In this document: one piece after another, positions 15,660-24,281 of the stretch
How the letters are laid out: each line of letters starts with the position of its first letter
Position numbering within the stretch: position 1 is the stretch's first letter
NCBI RefSeq assembly: GCF_033100795.1
Contig: NZ_JAWLVI010000001.1
Span: 620,001-684,000, forward strand
Origin: Pseudothioclava sp033100795
GTDB lineage: Bacteria; Pseudomonadota; Alphaproteobacteria; Rhodobacterales; Rhodobacteraceae
DNA length: 64,000 bases
Direction of reading: 5' to 3'
The notes under the pieces: generated by a model
What the model was told of the DNA's origin: nothing
The model's database searches: none
Seen by the model: the letters and a program-made list of their open reading frames with translations, nothing else
Made by a program: the position numbers and the translations under genes

Positions 15660-17132
15660 ATGCGTCATATATGTCTGCCGCTCCGTGCGGTCTCTGCTGC
15701 CACTGAGACCGCACAACCCGCGCGCCTGCCAACACAAGCGGGCCGCTCCGTAACGAAACGGATCGCCACCGTCGCTTTTGCGGCGCTTCTGTCCGCATGT
15801 GTCGCGCAACCGATGAGCGAGGCGCCGACGGCGCGCGCCTCGGCCAGTGCAATCGAGCTGCCGCTGGCCGACCCGCTGGTAGCGCCGGTCTCTGCGCCTC
15901 CGCGTGCGGCTTTGCCATCGAATGCCGCGCTTACGCGCGACTTCATGGAACTCAGCTTCGCCCTTGAAAGCGGGCGTCCGCTGCCGCGCTTCACCCGCTT
16001 TGAGGGGCCGATCACCGTCTCGCTTACGGGCAAGGTCCATCCGGTCGCCCCGCGTGAGCTGGACCGTCTGGTCGCGCGCCTGCGCCACGAGGCGAACATC
16101 CCGATTTCTGTCGGAGCGAGCGCGACCGACCATATCAACGTCGAATTTCTGCCCAAGTCCGAGATGAAGCGGCAGGTGCCGAATGCCGCCTGTTTCGTTG
16201 TGCCGGGGGTCTCCAACTGGCAGGATTATCTGGCCAACCGCCGCACCGCCCGGACCGATTGGACACAGCTTGCCCGGCGTGAGCGGATGACGGTTTTCGT
16301 GCCTTCGGACAGCACGCCGCAAGAGGTGCGCGATTGTCTGCACGAAGAGGTAAGTCAGGCGCTTGGCCCGGTGAACGACCTTTACCGCCTGCCCGATACG
16401 GTCTGGAACGACGACAACTTCCACACCACGCTGACGCGCTATGATATGACGATCCTGCGCGCCTATTACGCGCCGCAGATCTGGTCTGGCATGTCCCAGC
16501 CCGAGGTTCTGGCCGCGATGCCGCGCGTGCTGGCGCAGGTGAACCCCGCAGGCGGTCCGGTGAAAGCGCTGCACGAGAACCCGACGCCCGCCGCCTATGT
16601 CCGCGCGATCAACCGCGCGCTTGGAGGTGTATCATCGCTCGGCGCACGCAAGGCCGCGGCGCGCGAGGCAATCGCGATCTCCGCCTCGCAAGGCTGGACT
16701 GACACCCGCGCCGCCTTTGGCTGGTTCGTGCTGGGGCGGCTGGAGCTGCCGACCTCGCCCGCGGCCGCGACCAACGCTTTCATCAACGCAGGCACGATCT
16801 ATCGTCGTATTCCGGGCGCGGGAATTCAGGCCGCGCATGTGGATATGCAACTGGCCGCCTATGCGCTGTCCTCGGGGCGCGCGCAGGATGCGATCCAGCT
16901 TGTGAACCGCTCGCTTTCGGCGGCGCTGAATGGCGAGAACGCGGCGCTGATGGCCACGCTCTATATGATCCGCGCGGAAGCCTATGACCAGTTGGGCAAC
17001 ATCGCGCAGGCGCGTCAGGCACGGCTCGACATGGCCCAGTGGGCGCGCTATGGCTTTGGCTCGGATGCGGCCGTGCGCAGGCGTGCCTCCGAGGTTGCCG
17101 CCCTTGCCGATGCGGGGGCCAGAACGAACTGA
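15660..17132 (+). CDS. DUF2927 putative lipoprotein
   Basis: This protein of up to 490 residues is predicted to be exported and lipid-anchored. A hydrophobic segment ends in the lipobox LLSAC with Cys at about residue 47. About 30 residues precede that segment, longer than usual, so the true start may be downstream at an unrecognised codon; no strong ribosome site is visible at 15660. The middle (about 90-300) matches the DUF2927 pattern, including VPGVSNWQDYLANRR and RDCLHEEVSQALGPVNDLYR. The last third is helical and Ala-rich, as in TPR-like repeats. The function is unknown. Confidence 0.8.
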   Translation: MRHICLPLRAVSAATETAQPARLPTQAGRSVTKRIATVAFAALLSACVAQPMSEAPTARASASAIELPLADPLVAPVSAPPRAALPSNAALTRDFMELSFALESGRPLPRFTRFEGPITVSLTGKVHPVAPRELDRLVARLRHEANIPISVGASATDHINVEFLPKSEMKRQVPNAACFVVPGVSNWQDYLANRRTARTDWTQLARRERMTVFVPSDSTPQEVRDCLHEEVSQALGPVNDLYRLPDTVWNDDNFHTTLTRYDMTILRAYYAPQIWSGMSQPEVLAAMPRVLAQVNPAGGPVKALHENPTPAAYVRAINRALGGVSSLGARKAAAREAIAISASQGWTDTRAAFGWFVLGRLELPTSPAAATNAFINAGTIYRRIPGAGIQAAHVDMQLAAYALSSGRAQDAIQLVNRSLSAALNGENAALMATLYMIRAEAYDQLGNIAQARQARLDMAQWARYGFGSDAAVRRRASEVAALADAGARTN

Positions 17133-17178
17133 CCGGACCTCGCATCGGGGTTTCGGCCCCGATATGAGGAACTCGCCC

Positions 17179-17352
17179 ATGCTGGTAATCGCCGGAACCC
17201 TGATCGGAGCCATCTGGGGCTACCTGCGCGCTGCGAAAGCGGGCGGAAACGGGTTCGACCGCGCGCAATATGCCGCCACCCACGCGATTGCGCTGGCTCT
17301 GATCGGGCTGATCGCGACGCTGGTGATCGACCGGATGCTGCGGGGGGGCTAA
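17179..17352 (+). CDS. Small membrane protein of unknown function
   Basis: This 57-residue protein has two hydrophobic segments (about 2-15 and 34-52) joined by a polar loop, with a basic C-terminal end. The ATG at 17179 was preferred to the one at 17164 because AGGA lies 8 bases before it. It ends 5 bases before the VWA-domain gene and is probably co-transcribed with it. No family was recognised. Confidence 0.65.
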   Translation: MLVIAGTLIGAIWGYLRAAKAGGNGFDRAQYAATHAIALALIGLIATLVIDRMLRGG

Positions 17353-17357
17353 GCCGC

Positions 17358-18539
17358 ATGTTCCTGCCCTTTTTCGAGGCTTTGCGCCGTGGCGGGGTTC
17401 CTGTCAGCCTGCGCGAATATCTGGCCTTCCTTGAAGGGTTAAGCAAAGGGCTGACCACCTACGACATCGACGCCTTCTACTATTTCGCCCGCACCGCGAT
17501 GGTAAAGGACGAGCGTCACCTCGACCGCTTTGACCGCGCTTTCGCGCAGGCGTTTCAGGGGCTTGAGGCGATTTCAGCCGATGATGTTCTTGAGGCGATG
17601 GACCTGCCCGAAGACTGGCTGCGCAAGATGATCGAGCGGCATATGTCCGACGAAGACAAAGCCCAGATCGAGGCTTTGGGTGGCTTCGACAAGCTGATGG
17701 AAACGCTGAAGAAACGGCTTGAGGACCAAAAGGGCCGCCATCAAGGCGGCAGCAAGTGGATCGGCACGGCGGGCACCTCTCCTTTTGGCGCCTACGGTTA
17801 TAACCCCGAGGGCGTGCGCATCGGTCAGGACCGCTCGCGCCACCAGCGCGCCGTCAAGGTCTGGGACAAGCGCGAGTTTCGCGATTTCGACGATACGGTC
17901 GAGCTTGGGACACGCAACATCAAGGTCGCGCTGAAGCGCCTGCGCCAATGGGCGCGCCACGGCGCCGCCGAAGAGCTGGACCTGCCCGCCACGATCCGCG
18001 CCACCGCGGATGCGGGCTATATCGACGTGAAAACCCGCCCCGAGCGGCACAATGCGGTCAAGGTGGTGCTGTTTCTGGATGTCGGCGGCTCGATGGACGC
18101 GCATATCAAGATGCTTGAGGAACTGTTCTCGGCGGCAAAAGCCGAGTTCAAGCACCTCGAATACTGGTATTTCCACAATTGCCTTTACGAAGGTGTCTGG
18201 AAGGACAATCGCCGCCGCTGGAACGAGGTCACGCCGACGTGGGACGTGTTGCACCGCTACGGACCTGATTACAAATGCATTTTCGTGGGTGACGCCTCGA
18301 TGTCACCCTATGAGATCACCCATGCCGGCGGCGCGAACGAACATTGGAACCCCGAAGCCGGGCACCTGTGGCTGACGCGTGCGCGCGAACAATGGCCCGC
18401 CACCGTCTGGCTGAACCCCGTCGAAGAGCGGTTGTGGAAATTCACCCAATCCATCGGGATCATCCACGAACTGTTCGACGGAAAGATGTATCCTTTGACG
18501 TTACAAGGGATCACCGAGGCGATGAAGGAACTGGGATGA
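17358..18539 (+). CDS. VWA-domain protein, CoxE-like (COG3825 type)
   Basis: This 393-residue soluble protein has an N-terminal helical region and a C-terminal von Willebrand A domain. The metal-site motif reads DVGGS from residue 241, so the first Ser of the usual DxSxS is Gly; I believe this is normal for this subfamily. Family members often sit beside a MoxR-type AAA+ ATPase and work as chaperone-like complexes, but no MoxR gene is in this window. It overlaps the next small gene by four bases (ATGA). Confidence 0.87.
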   Translation: MFLPFFEALRRGGVPVSLREYLAFLEGLSKGLTTYDIDAFYYFARTAMVKDERHLDRFDRAFAQAFQGLEAISADDVLEAMDLPEDWLRKMIERHMSDEDKAQIEALGGFDKLMETLKKRLEDQKGRHQGGSKWIGTAGTSPFGAYGYNPEGVRIGQDRSRHQRAVKVWDKREFRDFDDTVELGTRNIKVALKRLRQWARHGAAEELDLPATIRATADAGYIDVKTRPERHNAVKVVLFLDVGGSMDAHIKMLEELFSAAKAEFKHLEYWYFHNCLYEGVWKDNRRRWNEVTPTWDVLHRYGPDYKCIFVGDASMSPYEITHAGGANEHWNPEAGHLWLTRAREQWPATVWLNPVEERLWKFTQSIGIIHELFDGKMYPLTLQGITEAMKELG

Positions 18540-18883
18540 AGGTGCTGGCCCGACTTTGGCGCGAACAGCGTGTGGCACTGGTGGCCTTTGGGCTTGCGGC
18601 GGTGCTGGCGTTGTTCTTCGCGGTCAAATTGCTGGTGCTGACGATCTATTGGTCCGACCCCGCGCATCGGCAGGTTGATCCCGCTCCCTGGATGACGGCG
18701 GGCTATCTGGCGCGCAGCTGGCATGTCTCGCGCGAGGATCTGGACCCTGTTCTGGGGGTCGAGCGCGTGGGGCGCGTGCCACTCAAAGACATCGCCGCGA
18801 TGACAGGCAAACCGGTCGAGCAACTGATCGACGAGCTGCGCGCCGCCCTGCCCGCGATGACCGCGCATCACATGGGGAACTGA
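18536..18883 (+). CDS. Single-pass membrane protein of unknown function
   Basis: This 115-residue protein has a basic N-terminus, one hydrophobic segment at about 12-35, and a soluble C-terminal part on the far side. The ATG at 18536 overlaps the VWA gene stop as ATGA, and its stop is 4 bases before the DedA gene, so it is part of a tight plus-strand series. The C-terminal half includes VPLKDIAAMTGKPVEQLIDE, which could be a small helical domain. No family was recognised. Confidence 0.72.
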   Translation: MKVLARLWREQRVALVAFGLAAVLALFFAVKLLVLTIYWSDPAHRQVDPAPWMTAGYLARSWHVSREDLDPVLGVERVGRVPLKDIAAMTGKPVEQLIDELRAALPAMTAHHMGN

Positions 18884-18887
18884 CCCC

Positions 18888-19490
18888 ATGCCCGAGCAAA
18901 TCACCGACGCGTTTCTTGCCCTTCTGCCCGTTTATGGCCCGTGGCTTTTGGGGCTGACCACCTATCTTAGCTGCCTTGCCCTGCCCGTTCCCTCATCGCT
19001 GATGATGATCGCGTCGGGCGCCTTTGTCGCCTCGGGCGATCTGTCGGGCGCGGTGATGATCGGTTCGGCCTTTGGTGGCGCGGTTCTTGGCGATCAGACG
19101 GGGTTTCATCTGGGCAGGCGGGCGACGCGTTTCCTGCCCGACGACGGCAGCCCGAAGGGGAAGCTTTTGCGAGAGGCGATCCACAAGCTGCAAGCGAAAG
19201 GCTGGATGACGGTTTACCTTAGCCGCTGGCTGTTTTCGCCGCTTGGGCCTTATGTGAACCTGGCCGCCGGAGCCACGGGCTATAGCCGGCGCGCGTTCAG
19301 CCTTGCCGATCTGGCGGGCGAGGCGACATGGGTTGCGCTTTATATCGGGCTTGGCATCACCTTTGGCGCCAATCTGACGGCCGCGTCCGAGTTTGCCGCC
19401 AACATGCTTGGCCTGATCGCGGCGGGGGTGATTGCGCTTGGGCTGTTGTGGTGGCTCTGGCGCGCAGCCCATGCGCCGACACAGGATTGA
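18888..19490 (+). CDS. DedA/VTT-domain membrane protein
   Basis: This 200-residue polytopic inner-membrane protein belongs to the DedA family, whose members act in lipid carrier recycling and envelope homeostasis. Early residues LALPVPSSLMMIASGAF, the GDQTGFHLGRR segment and the SRWLFSPLGPYVNLAAGATGY region match the family's re-entrant loops and conserved Arg and Pro residues. A second protein with the same fold is at 42418-42996. It lies in a plus-strand series with the VWA protein and the M48 peptidase. Confidence 0.85.
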   Translation: MPEQITDAFLALLPVYGPWLLGLTTYLSCLALPVPSSLMMIASGAFVASGDLSGAVMIGSAFGGAVLGDQTGFHLGRRATRFLPDDGSPKGKLLREAIHKLQAKGWMTVYLSRWLFSPLGPYVNLAAGATGYSRRAFSLADLAGEATWVALYIGLGITFGANLTAASEFAANMLGLIAAGVIALGLLWWLWRAAHAPTQD

Positions 19491-19521
19491 CCCAGCCAGC
19501 CGCGCGCCCCATATCTGGCCC

Positions 19522-20214
19522 ATGCTCTTACGATTGCTCCCTTTCCTTCTGTTCATCCTCTACGGCGTGGCGCTGTGGCATTTCTCGGCATGGTCGTTGA
19601 AACGCCAGCTTGACGGCAATTCGCGACGCCTGCGCGACACCCGCCTGCAGCCCGTTCTGGACCGGCTGGCCGTCGCGCTTGATGTGCCCGAAGTGCCGGT
19701 GCATGTGTTTCAGGTCGCCCCCGTAAACGGGCTGGCCGCGCCCGATGGCCGCGTCTTCCTGACCGAAGGCTTCATGGAGAAATACCGCTCAGGCGAAGTC
19801 ACGCCCGAGGAAATCGGCTCGGTCATCGCGCATGAGCTGGGGCATGTGGCGCTTGGCCATTCGCGCCGCCGGATGATCGACTTTTCGGGCCAGAACGCGC
19901 TGCGACTGTTGCTGATGACGGTGTTCGGGCGGTTTTTGCCCTTCATCGGTATCTGGCTGGCAAACATCCTGACCACCGCCCTTGCCGCGCGCCTTAGCCA
20001 GCGGGACGAGTTCGAGGCCGATGAGTTTGCCTCGGCGCTGATGATCAAGGCGGGGCTTGGCACGGGGCCGCAGGTGTCGCTGTTTCGCAAGCTGGACGCG
20101 CTGACGAAAAACGCGGGCGGCAGTGTGCCTGAATGGCTCTTGACCCACCCCAAGACCGAGCGCCGCATCGCCGCGATCGAGGCCCATGATGCGCGCTGGA
20201 ATGCCGTGCGCTAA
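19522..20214 (+). CDS. M48-family zinc metallopeptidase
   Basis: This 230-residue membrane-bound peptidase resembles HtpX. An N-terminal hydrophobic anchor (about 3-22) is followed by a zinc site HELGHVALGH at about 110-119 and the third ligand Glu in DEFEADEFAS. A second hydrophobic region lies between them (about 130-155). The ATG at 19522 places the anchor at the N-terminus; upstream in-frame codons overlap the DedA gene. The likely role is quality control of membrane proteins, but the substrate is unknown. Confidence 0.85.
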   Translation: MLLRLLPFLLFILYGVALWHFSAWSLKRQLDGNSRRLRDTRLQPVLDRLAVALDVPEVPVHVFQVAPVNGLAAPDGRVFLTEGFMEKYRSGEVTPEEIGSVIAHELGHVALGHSRRRMIDFSGQNALRLLLMTVFGRFLPFIGIWLANILTTALAARLSQRDEFEADEFASALMIKAGLGTGPQVSLFRKLDALTKNAGGSVPEWLLTHPKTERRIAAIEAHDARWNAVR

Positions 20215-20268
20215 GACCTTACTTTCGCCGGATTTTCGCGCTAGCCTACGCCAAAGCGAGGGGCGGGT

Positions 20269-21492
20269 ATGGTGCAGACGCAAGAGCAACAGGTCAGGCG
20301 GCGGCGGGTGTTCTACATCCCCGGCTATGACCCGATCCATCCCCGCCGCTACCGCGAGCTTTACCGCAAGGAGGGCGCTGCGCAGGCCGCGGTTTCGGGC
20401 TATGAGATCGCGCTCAAGCCCAAACAGGCGGGCGGGCCTTACGGCTGGCATGTGACCTCGACGCAAGAGGGGGCCACGGTCGAGGCCGACATCGAGGTGC
20501 TGGTCTGGTCCGACATTGTGCGCGACAGCATGGGCCATTCGATCCCGGAAACCTATCTGCAGCTCTTGCGCACGGCCTGGGCCTATATCGGCACCGGCGC
20601 TTTGTTCCGACTGATGCGGCTGCGCAAGGGGCCGATTATCGCAGCACTCTACCCGATTTTCGCGCTGCTTTTGCAGCTTGGCGCGGCCCTCGGACTTGGC
20701 GCGGGCGCGGCGTTTCTGGCGCTCGCGCTGCTGCCGCCTTTCTCCCTTGCGCCCCTTGCAGGCACGGTGGTGGCGCTGGCCATTGCTGGCGCGGTGCTGC
20801 GCTGGTTCCGCGCGCATGACGGCAAGTTTTTCGCCTATTACCTGATGCATGACTATGCGTTTTCTGCGCGCTGGATGGGGGCGAACCCGCCCGGCCTTGA
20901 AACCCGCATGACCGAGTTTCGCGGCCAGATCGAACAGGCGCTGGCCGAAGACTGGGATGAGGTTCTGGTCGTCGGGCATAGCTCGGGCGCGCATCTGGCG
21001 GTCTCGATCCTCGCCGATTTGCTCCGCGAGGATCGCCCCACGGGCGGCCCCGCGCTTGCATTTCTGTCGCTTGGTCAGGTCGTGCCGATGGTCAGCTTTC
21101 TGCCGCACGCGACCCGGCTGCGCAAAGACCTGCGGGATCTGTGCCAAAGTGACGCGCTAAGCTGGGTCGATGTGACGGCACCGGGCGATGGCTGCGCCTT
21201 CGCGCTGTGCGATCCGGTCAAGGTGACGGGCGTCGCACCCGAGAACCAGCGCTGGCCTCTGGTGATTTCCGCCACCTTCACACAAACCCTGTCGCCCGCG
21301 CGCTGGAAGGCGCTGCGCTGGCGGTTCTTCCGGCTGCATTTCCAGTATCTGTGCGCATTTGACCGCCCGCGCGACTATGATTATTTCCGCATCACCGCTG
21401 GTCCACAGACGCTCGCCACCCGTTTCAAAGACCGCCCCCCGTCAAAAAGCCGCATTGATCGCCCGGTCAATCGCTTTACCACGGTCGGGTAA
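20269..21492 (+). CDS. Membrane-associated alpha/beta-hydrolase-like protein
   Basis: This 407-residue protein has a nucleophile elbow GHSSGAH with Ser at residue 238. The early RVFYIPGYDP is a typical first strand with oxyanion-hole glycine. Two hydrophobic segments lie at about 120-185, between the first strand and the elbow, an unusual insertion that should anchor the protein in the membrane. The C-terminal FRLHFQYLCAFDRPRDYDYF could carry the catalytic His region. The gene lies 9 bases upstream of a cytochrome P450 gene on the same strand and is probably co-expressed. The substrate is unknown; a lipid or ester is a guess. Confidence 0.68.
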   Translation: MVQTQEQQVRRRRVFYIPGYDPIHPRRYRELYRKEGAAQAAVSGYEIALKPKQAGGPYGWHVTSTQEGATVEADIEVLVWSDIVRDSMGHSIPETYLQLLRTAWAYIGTGALFRLMRLRKGPIIAALYPIFALLLQLGAALGLGAGAAFLALALLPPFSLAPLAGTVVALAIAGAVLRWFRAHDGKFFAYYLMHDYAFSARWMGANPPGLETRMTEFRGQIEQALAEDWDEVLVVGHSSGAHLAVSILADLLREDRPTGGPALAFLSLGQVVPMVSFLPHATRLRKDLRDLCQSDALSWVDVTAPGDGCAFALCDPVKVTGVAPENQRWPLVISATFTQTLSPARWKALRWRFFRLHFQYLCAFDRPRDYDYFRITAGPQTLATRFKDRPPSKSRIDRPVNRFTTVG

Positions 21493-21501
21493 CAGTAACG
21501 A

Positions 21502-22875
21502 GTGAGTGCGATGCCCCTGCCCCCTAAACCCGTCCCCCGTCCCGATAAAGTCTCGCTTTGGCGCTATTTCCGGCTGTTCCGCCAAGACATCCTCTCGGCA
21601 CAACCCGAACGCCTGTATCGCGCGCAGATGGCCGAGTTCCGCACGCCGTTCTTCCGCTCGTTCCTGTGCAATGACCCCGCGCTCGTCGATCTGATCCTGA
21701 AAAAGCGCCCGCTCGATTTTCCCAAATCCGACCGCGTGCGCGAGGGGCTAAAGCCGCTTTTGCGCGAGAGCGTGTTCATCACCAATGGCGAGACATGGCT
21801 CCGCCAGCGCCGCATCATCGACCCCGCGTTTGAGGGCGGACGCCTGCGCGATACCTTCGGCGCGATGTGGGATGCGGGCGTGGCCTGCGTCGAGCGACTG
21901 AAGAAACAAGCCGATGGCCAACCGATTGAAATCGAGGCGGAAACCTCACATGCGGCGGCGGATGTGATTTTCCGCACGCTGTTCTCGATCCCGATCGGGC
22001 ATAAGGTCGCAGGCGCCGTGTTTGACGAGTTTCGCGCGCATCAACGCTCGGCGCCCGTGGTCAATCTGGGCGCGATCCTGCCCTTGCCCAAATGGTTCCC
22101 GCGCTTCCATTCGCGCGCGACCAAGCGCACCGCAAAGAACATCCGCGCGCTGATCGAACAACTGACCACCGAGCGCGCAAAAGCGATCACCGCAGGCACC
22201 GCGCCCGACGATCTGGCGACCAAGATCATGACGACGCCCGACCCTGAAACGGGCGCGCGGTTCGACACCGAAGAGATGGTCGATCAGGTCGCAATCTTCT
22301 TTCTGGCGGGGCATGAAACCTCGGCCTCGGCACTGGCGTGGTCGCTCTATCTGCTGGCCACCCACCCCGAGTGGCAAGAGCGTATCGCGACCGAGGCGCA
22401 AGAGGTTATGGCTGCGCAAATCCCTTATTTTTCAACAATCAACAAGCTAAAGCTCTCACGCGCGGTGTTCCGCGAGGCGATGCGGCTTTACCCGCCCGTG
22501 CCGATGTTCGTGCGCGAGGCGACCTGCCCCGAAACCTTCCGCGAGCGCAAGCTCTGCCCCGGCGATCAGGTGATCGTCAGCCCCTGGCACCTGCACCGCC
22601 ACGAGCGTATCTGGGAGAACCCCGACGCCTTCGACCCGACCCGCTGGGACACGCCAAACGGCAAAGAGGGGCTGCGCTCGGCCTATATCCCGTTCTCGGC
22701 CGGCGCGCGGGTCTGCCCCGGCGCGGGGTTTGCGATGGCCGAGGGGCCGCTGATCCTGTCGATGATCTTGCAAGCCTTCCGGATCGAGCCGGTGCCCACG
22801 CGTGTCCCCGTCCCCGTCGCGCATCTGACGGTGCGCGGCAAGGACGGTATCTGGTTGCGGCTGGTGCCGCGTTAA
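21502..22875 (+). CDS. Cytochrome P450
   Basis: This 457-residue heme monooxygenase shows the oxygen-activating I-helix motif AGHETSASA, the ExxR motif in FREAMRLYPPVP, and the heme-binding loop FSAGARVCPGAGFAMAE with axial Cys at about residue 405. The start is GTG at 21502; an ATG three codons later is possible. There is no membrane anchor. It follows the alpha/beta-hydrolase gene by 9 bases, and its stop overlaps that of the converging kinase gene (TTAA). No redox partner (ferredoxin or reductase) is nearby. The substrate is unknown. Confidence 0.92.
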   Translation: MSAMPLPPKPVPRPDKVSLWRYFRLFRQDILSAQPERLYRAQMAEFRTPFFRSFLCNDPALVDLILKKRPLDFPKSDRVREGLKPLLRESVFITNGETWLRQRRIIDPAFEGGRLRDTFGAMWDAGVACVERLKKQADGQPIEIEAETSHAAADVIFRTLFSIPIGHKVAGAVFDEFRAHQRSAPVVNLGAILPLPKWFPRFHSRATKRTAKNIRALIEQLTTERAKAITAGTAPDDLATKIMTTPDPETGARFDTEEMVDQVAIFFLAGHETSASALAWSLYLLATHPEWQERIATEAQEVMAAQIPYFSTINKLKLSRAVFREAMRLYPPVPMFVREATCPETFRERKLCPGDQVIVSPWHLHRHERIWENPDAFDPTRWDTPNGKEGLRSAYIPFSAGARVCPGAGFAMAEGPLILSMILQAFRIEPVPTRVPVPVAHLTVRGKDGIWLRLVPR

Positions 22876-23558
22876 TCGCGGATCACGAAATCGGCGCCGC
22901 GGTTCTCGCGCACTGTCACCAGCCCGTTGGGCATGTCGTTTTCCTCGACGCGGCGGCGCACTTCTTCGGGTGGCAGGTTCTGGCCTTGCCAGCGTTCGGT
23001 CAGACGGCGGCGCAGCTCTTGCGGCGGCACATCAATGCGGATCGAGAGGTCAAAGAGCGGGAACAGATCACGCCACGGCGCGCGGGTCAGCAGAAGGTAA
23101 TTCCCCTCAACCAGCAGATAGCGCGCCTTGGCAGGAACCGTCGCGCCCTCCTCGACAACACCGTCAATATCGCGGTCGAAGGTCGGCACGGGGCAGTCCT
23201 GATCGGTGTTCTTCAGAGTATCAAGAAGCACAGAAAACCCTTCGACATCAAAGGTTTCCGGCGCACCTTTGATGTTGCGAAGCCCCGCCTGATCCAGCGC
23301 CTCGTTCGACAGATGGAACCCGTCCATCGCGACAATTGCGGCCGATCCGGCCTCCTGCGCGTTCAACTCATCCGCAAGCGCGTGGGCAATCGTCGATTTC
23401 CCAGACCCCGGCGCGCCCACGATGGCGATCAGCAATCGCCCGTCGCCAAGCGCGCGGATCTGCCCCGCCAGCTCGTCGCGAGGCAGGCGCAGTTCCGGCT
23501 CCATAAAGGCGCCGTAGTCGCCCATCGGGCCATCCGAATCCCCAAGCCAGCCCGACAT
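22872..23558 (-). CDS. P-loop nucleoside/sugar kinase-like protein
   Basis: This 228-residue protein of the uridine kinase/phosphoribulokinase superfamily has Walker A GAPGSGKST at about 48-56 and AIVAMDGFHLSNEALDQAGL with the catalytic Asp. YLLVEGNYLLLTRAPWRDLF matches the lid region of YggC/fructose-type kinases. The start at 23558 lies 3 bases past the ThiE-like stop, which suggests coupling; later ATGs at 23525 and 23504 lack good ribosome sites. The substrate cannot be assigned. It converges on the P450 gene with overlapping stops. Confidence 0.8.
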   Translation of the reverse strand: MSGWLGDSDGPMGDYGAFMEPELRLPRDELAGQIRALGDGRLLIAIVGAPGSGKSTIAHALADELNAQEAGSAAIVAMDGFHLSNEALDQAGLRNIKGAPETFDVEGFSVLLDTLKNTDQDCPVPTFDRDIDGVVEEGATVPAKARYLLVEGNYLLLTRAPWRDLFPLFDLSIRIDVPPQELRRRLTERWQGQNLPPEEVRRRVEENDMPNGLVTVRENRGADFVIRD

Positions 23559-23561
23559 GGT

Positions 23562-24182
23562 TCAGCCCATCGCAGCGATCAGCTTGGTCATTTCGGCCGC
23601 CGGATCATCGGTGCGCCAGATTTCCTCTCCGATAGCGAAGAAATCGGTCACAGGGGCAAAATCGCGGATCAACGCCTCGGTCAGCGCACCTTCTGCGACG
23701 ACCGGCACTTCGATCATCTCGGACCACCATTCGAAAATCTCGCGCGGCGCGCGTTCGCCCGTGCCAAGGGTGCTTTCGCCAACGGGACCAAGGCAGACGT
23801 AATCCGCCCCCGCCTCGCCCGCGTTCATCCCGTCATGGCGCGAGGTGCCGCAGAACGAGCCGACGATCGCCTCGGTCCCCAGTTCCTTGCGCGCGGTGCG
23901 GATCGAACGCGCGCCATCGTTGAAATGCACCCCGTCCAGCCCGTGACGTTCGACCAGCTTGAGATGGGTGTCGATCACCAGCGCCACGTCGCGCTGATGG
24001 GCCACATCGCGACAGGCATCCGCCGCGCGCCCGATGGTATCCTCGTCGCGCGTCGCCAGTGCCAGACGGATGCAGGCGATCTCATGCGCGTCCAGCACGC
24101 GGGCCAGCAGTTGCGGAAAGCTTCCCAGCTCGATCGCGGGGGGCGTGATAAGGTAGATCTGCGGGCGGATAACTTCGGCCAT
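23562..24182 (-). CDS. ThiE-like TIM-barrel protein (divergent thiamine phosphate synthase)
   Basis: This 206-residue protein has the ThiE barrel outline: an N-terminal QIYLITPP strand, DGVHFNDGARS where ThiE has DGVHLGQxD, GTSRHDGMNAGEAGADYVCL, and GPVGES. The usual GPIFxTxTK loop is replaced by GPVGESTLGTGERAP, so it may not be an active thiamine phosphate synthase. The ATG at 24182 has AAGGGA upstream. It leads a two-gene unit with the kinase-like gene and diverges from the methyltransferase at 24282. Confidence 0.75.
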   Translation of the reverse strand: MAEVIRPQIYLITPPAIELGSFPQLLARVLDAHEIACIRLALATRDEDTIGRAADACRDVAHQRDVALVIDTHLKLVERHGLDGVHFNDGARSIRTARKELGTEAIVGSFCGTSRHDGMNAGEAGADYVCLGPVGESTLGTGERAPREIFEWWSEMIEVPVVAEGALTEALIRDFAPVTDFFAIGEEIWRTDDPAAEMTKLIAAMG

Positions 24183-24281
24183 GGGCGGTCCCTTTCGCGT
24201 TTGATTGCCTTCTAGCGCAAGCCGTGCGCCCTTGCCAGAGGGATGCAGCACGCTTATTGGCAAGGGCGCAAAGGAGACCCC

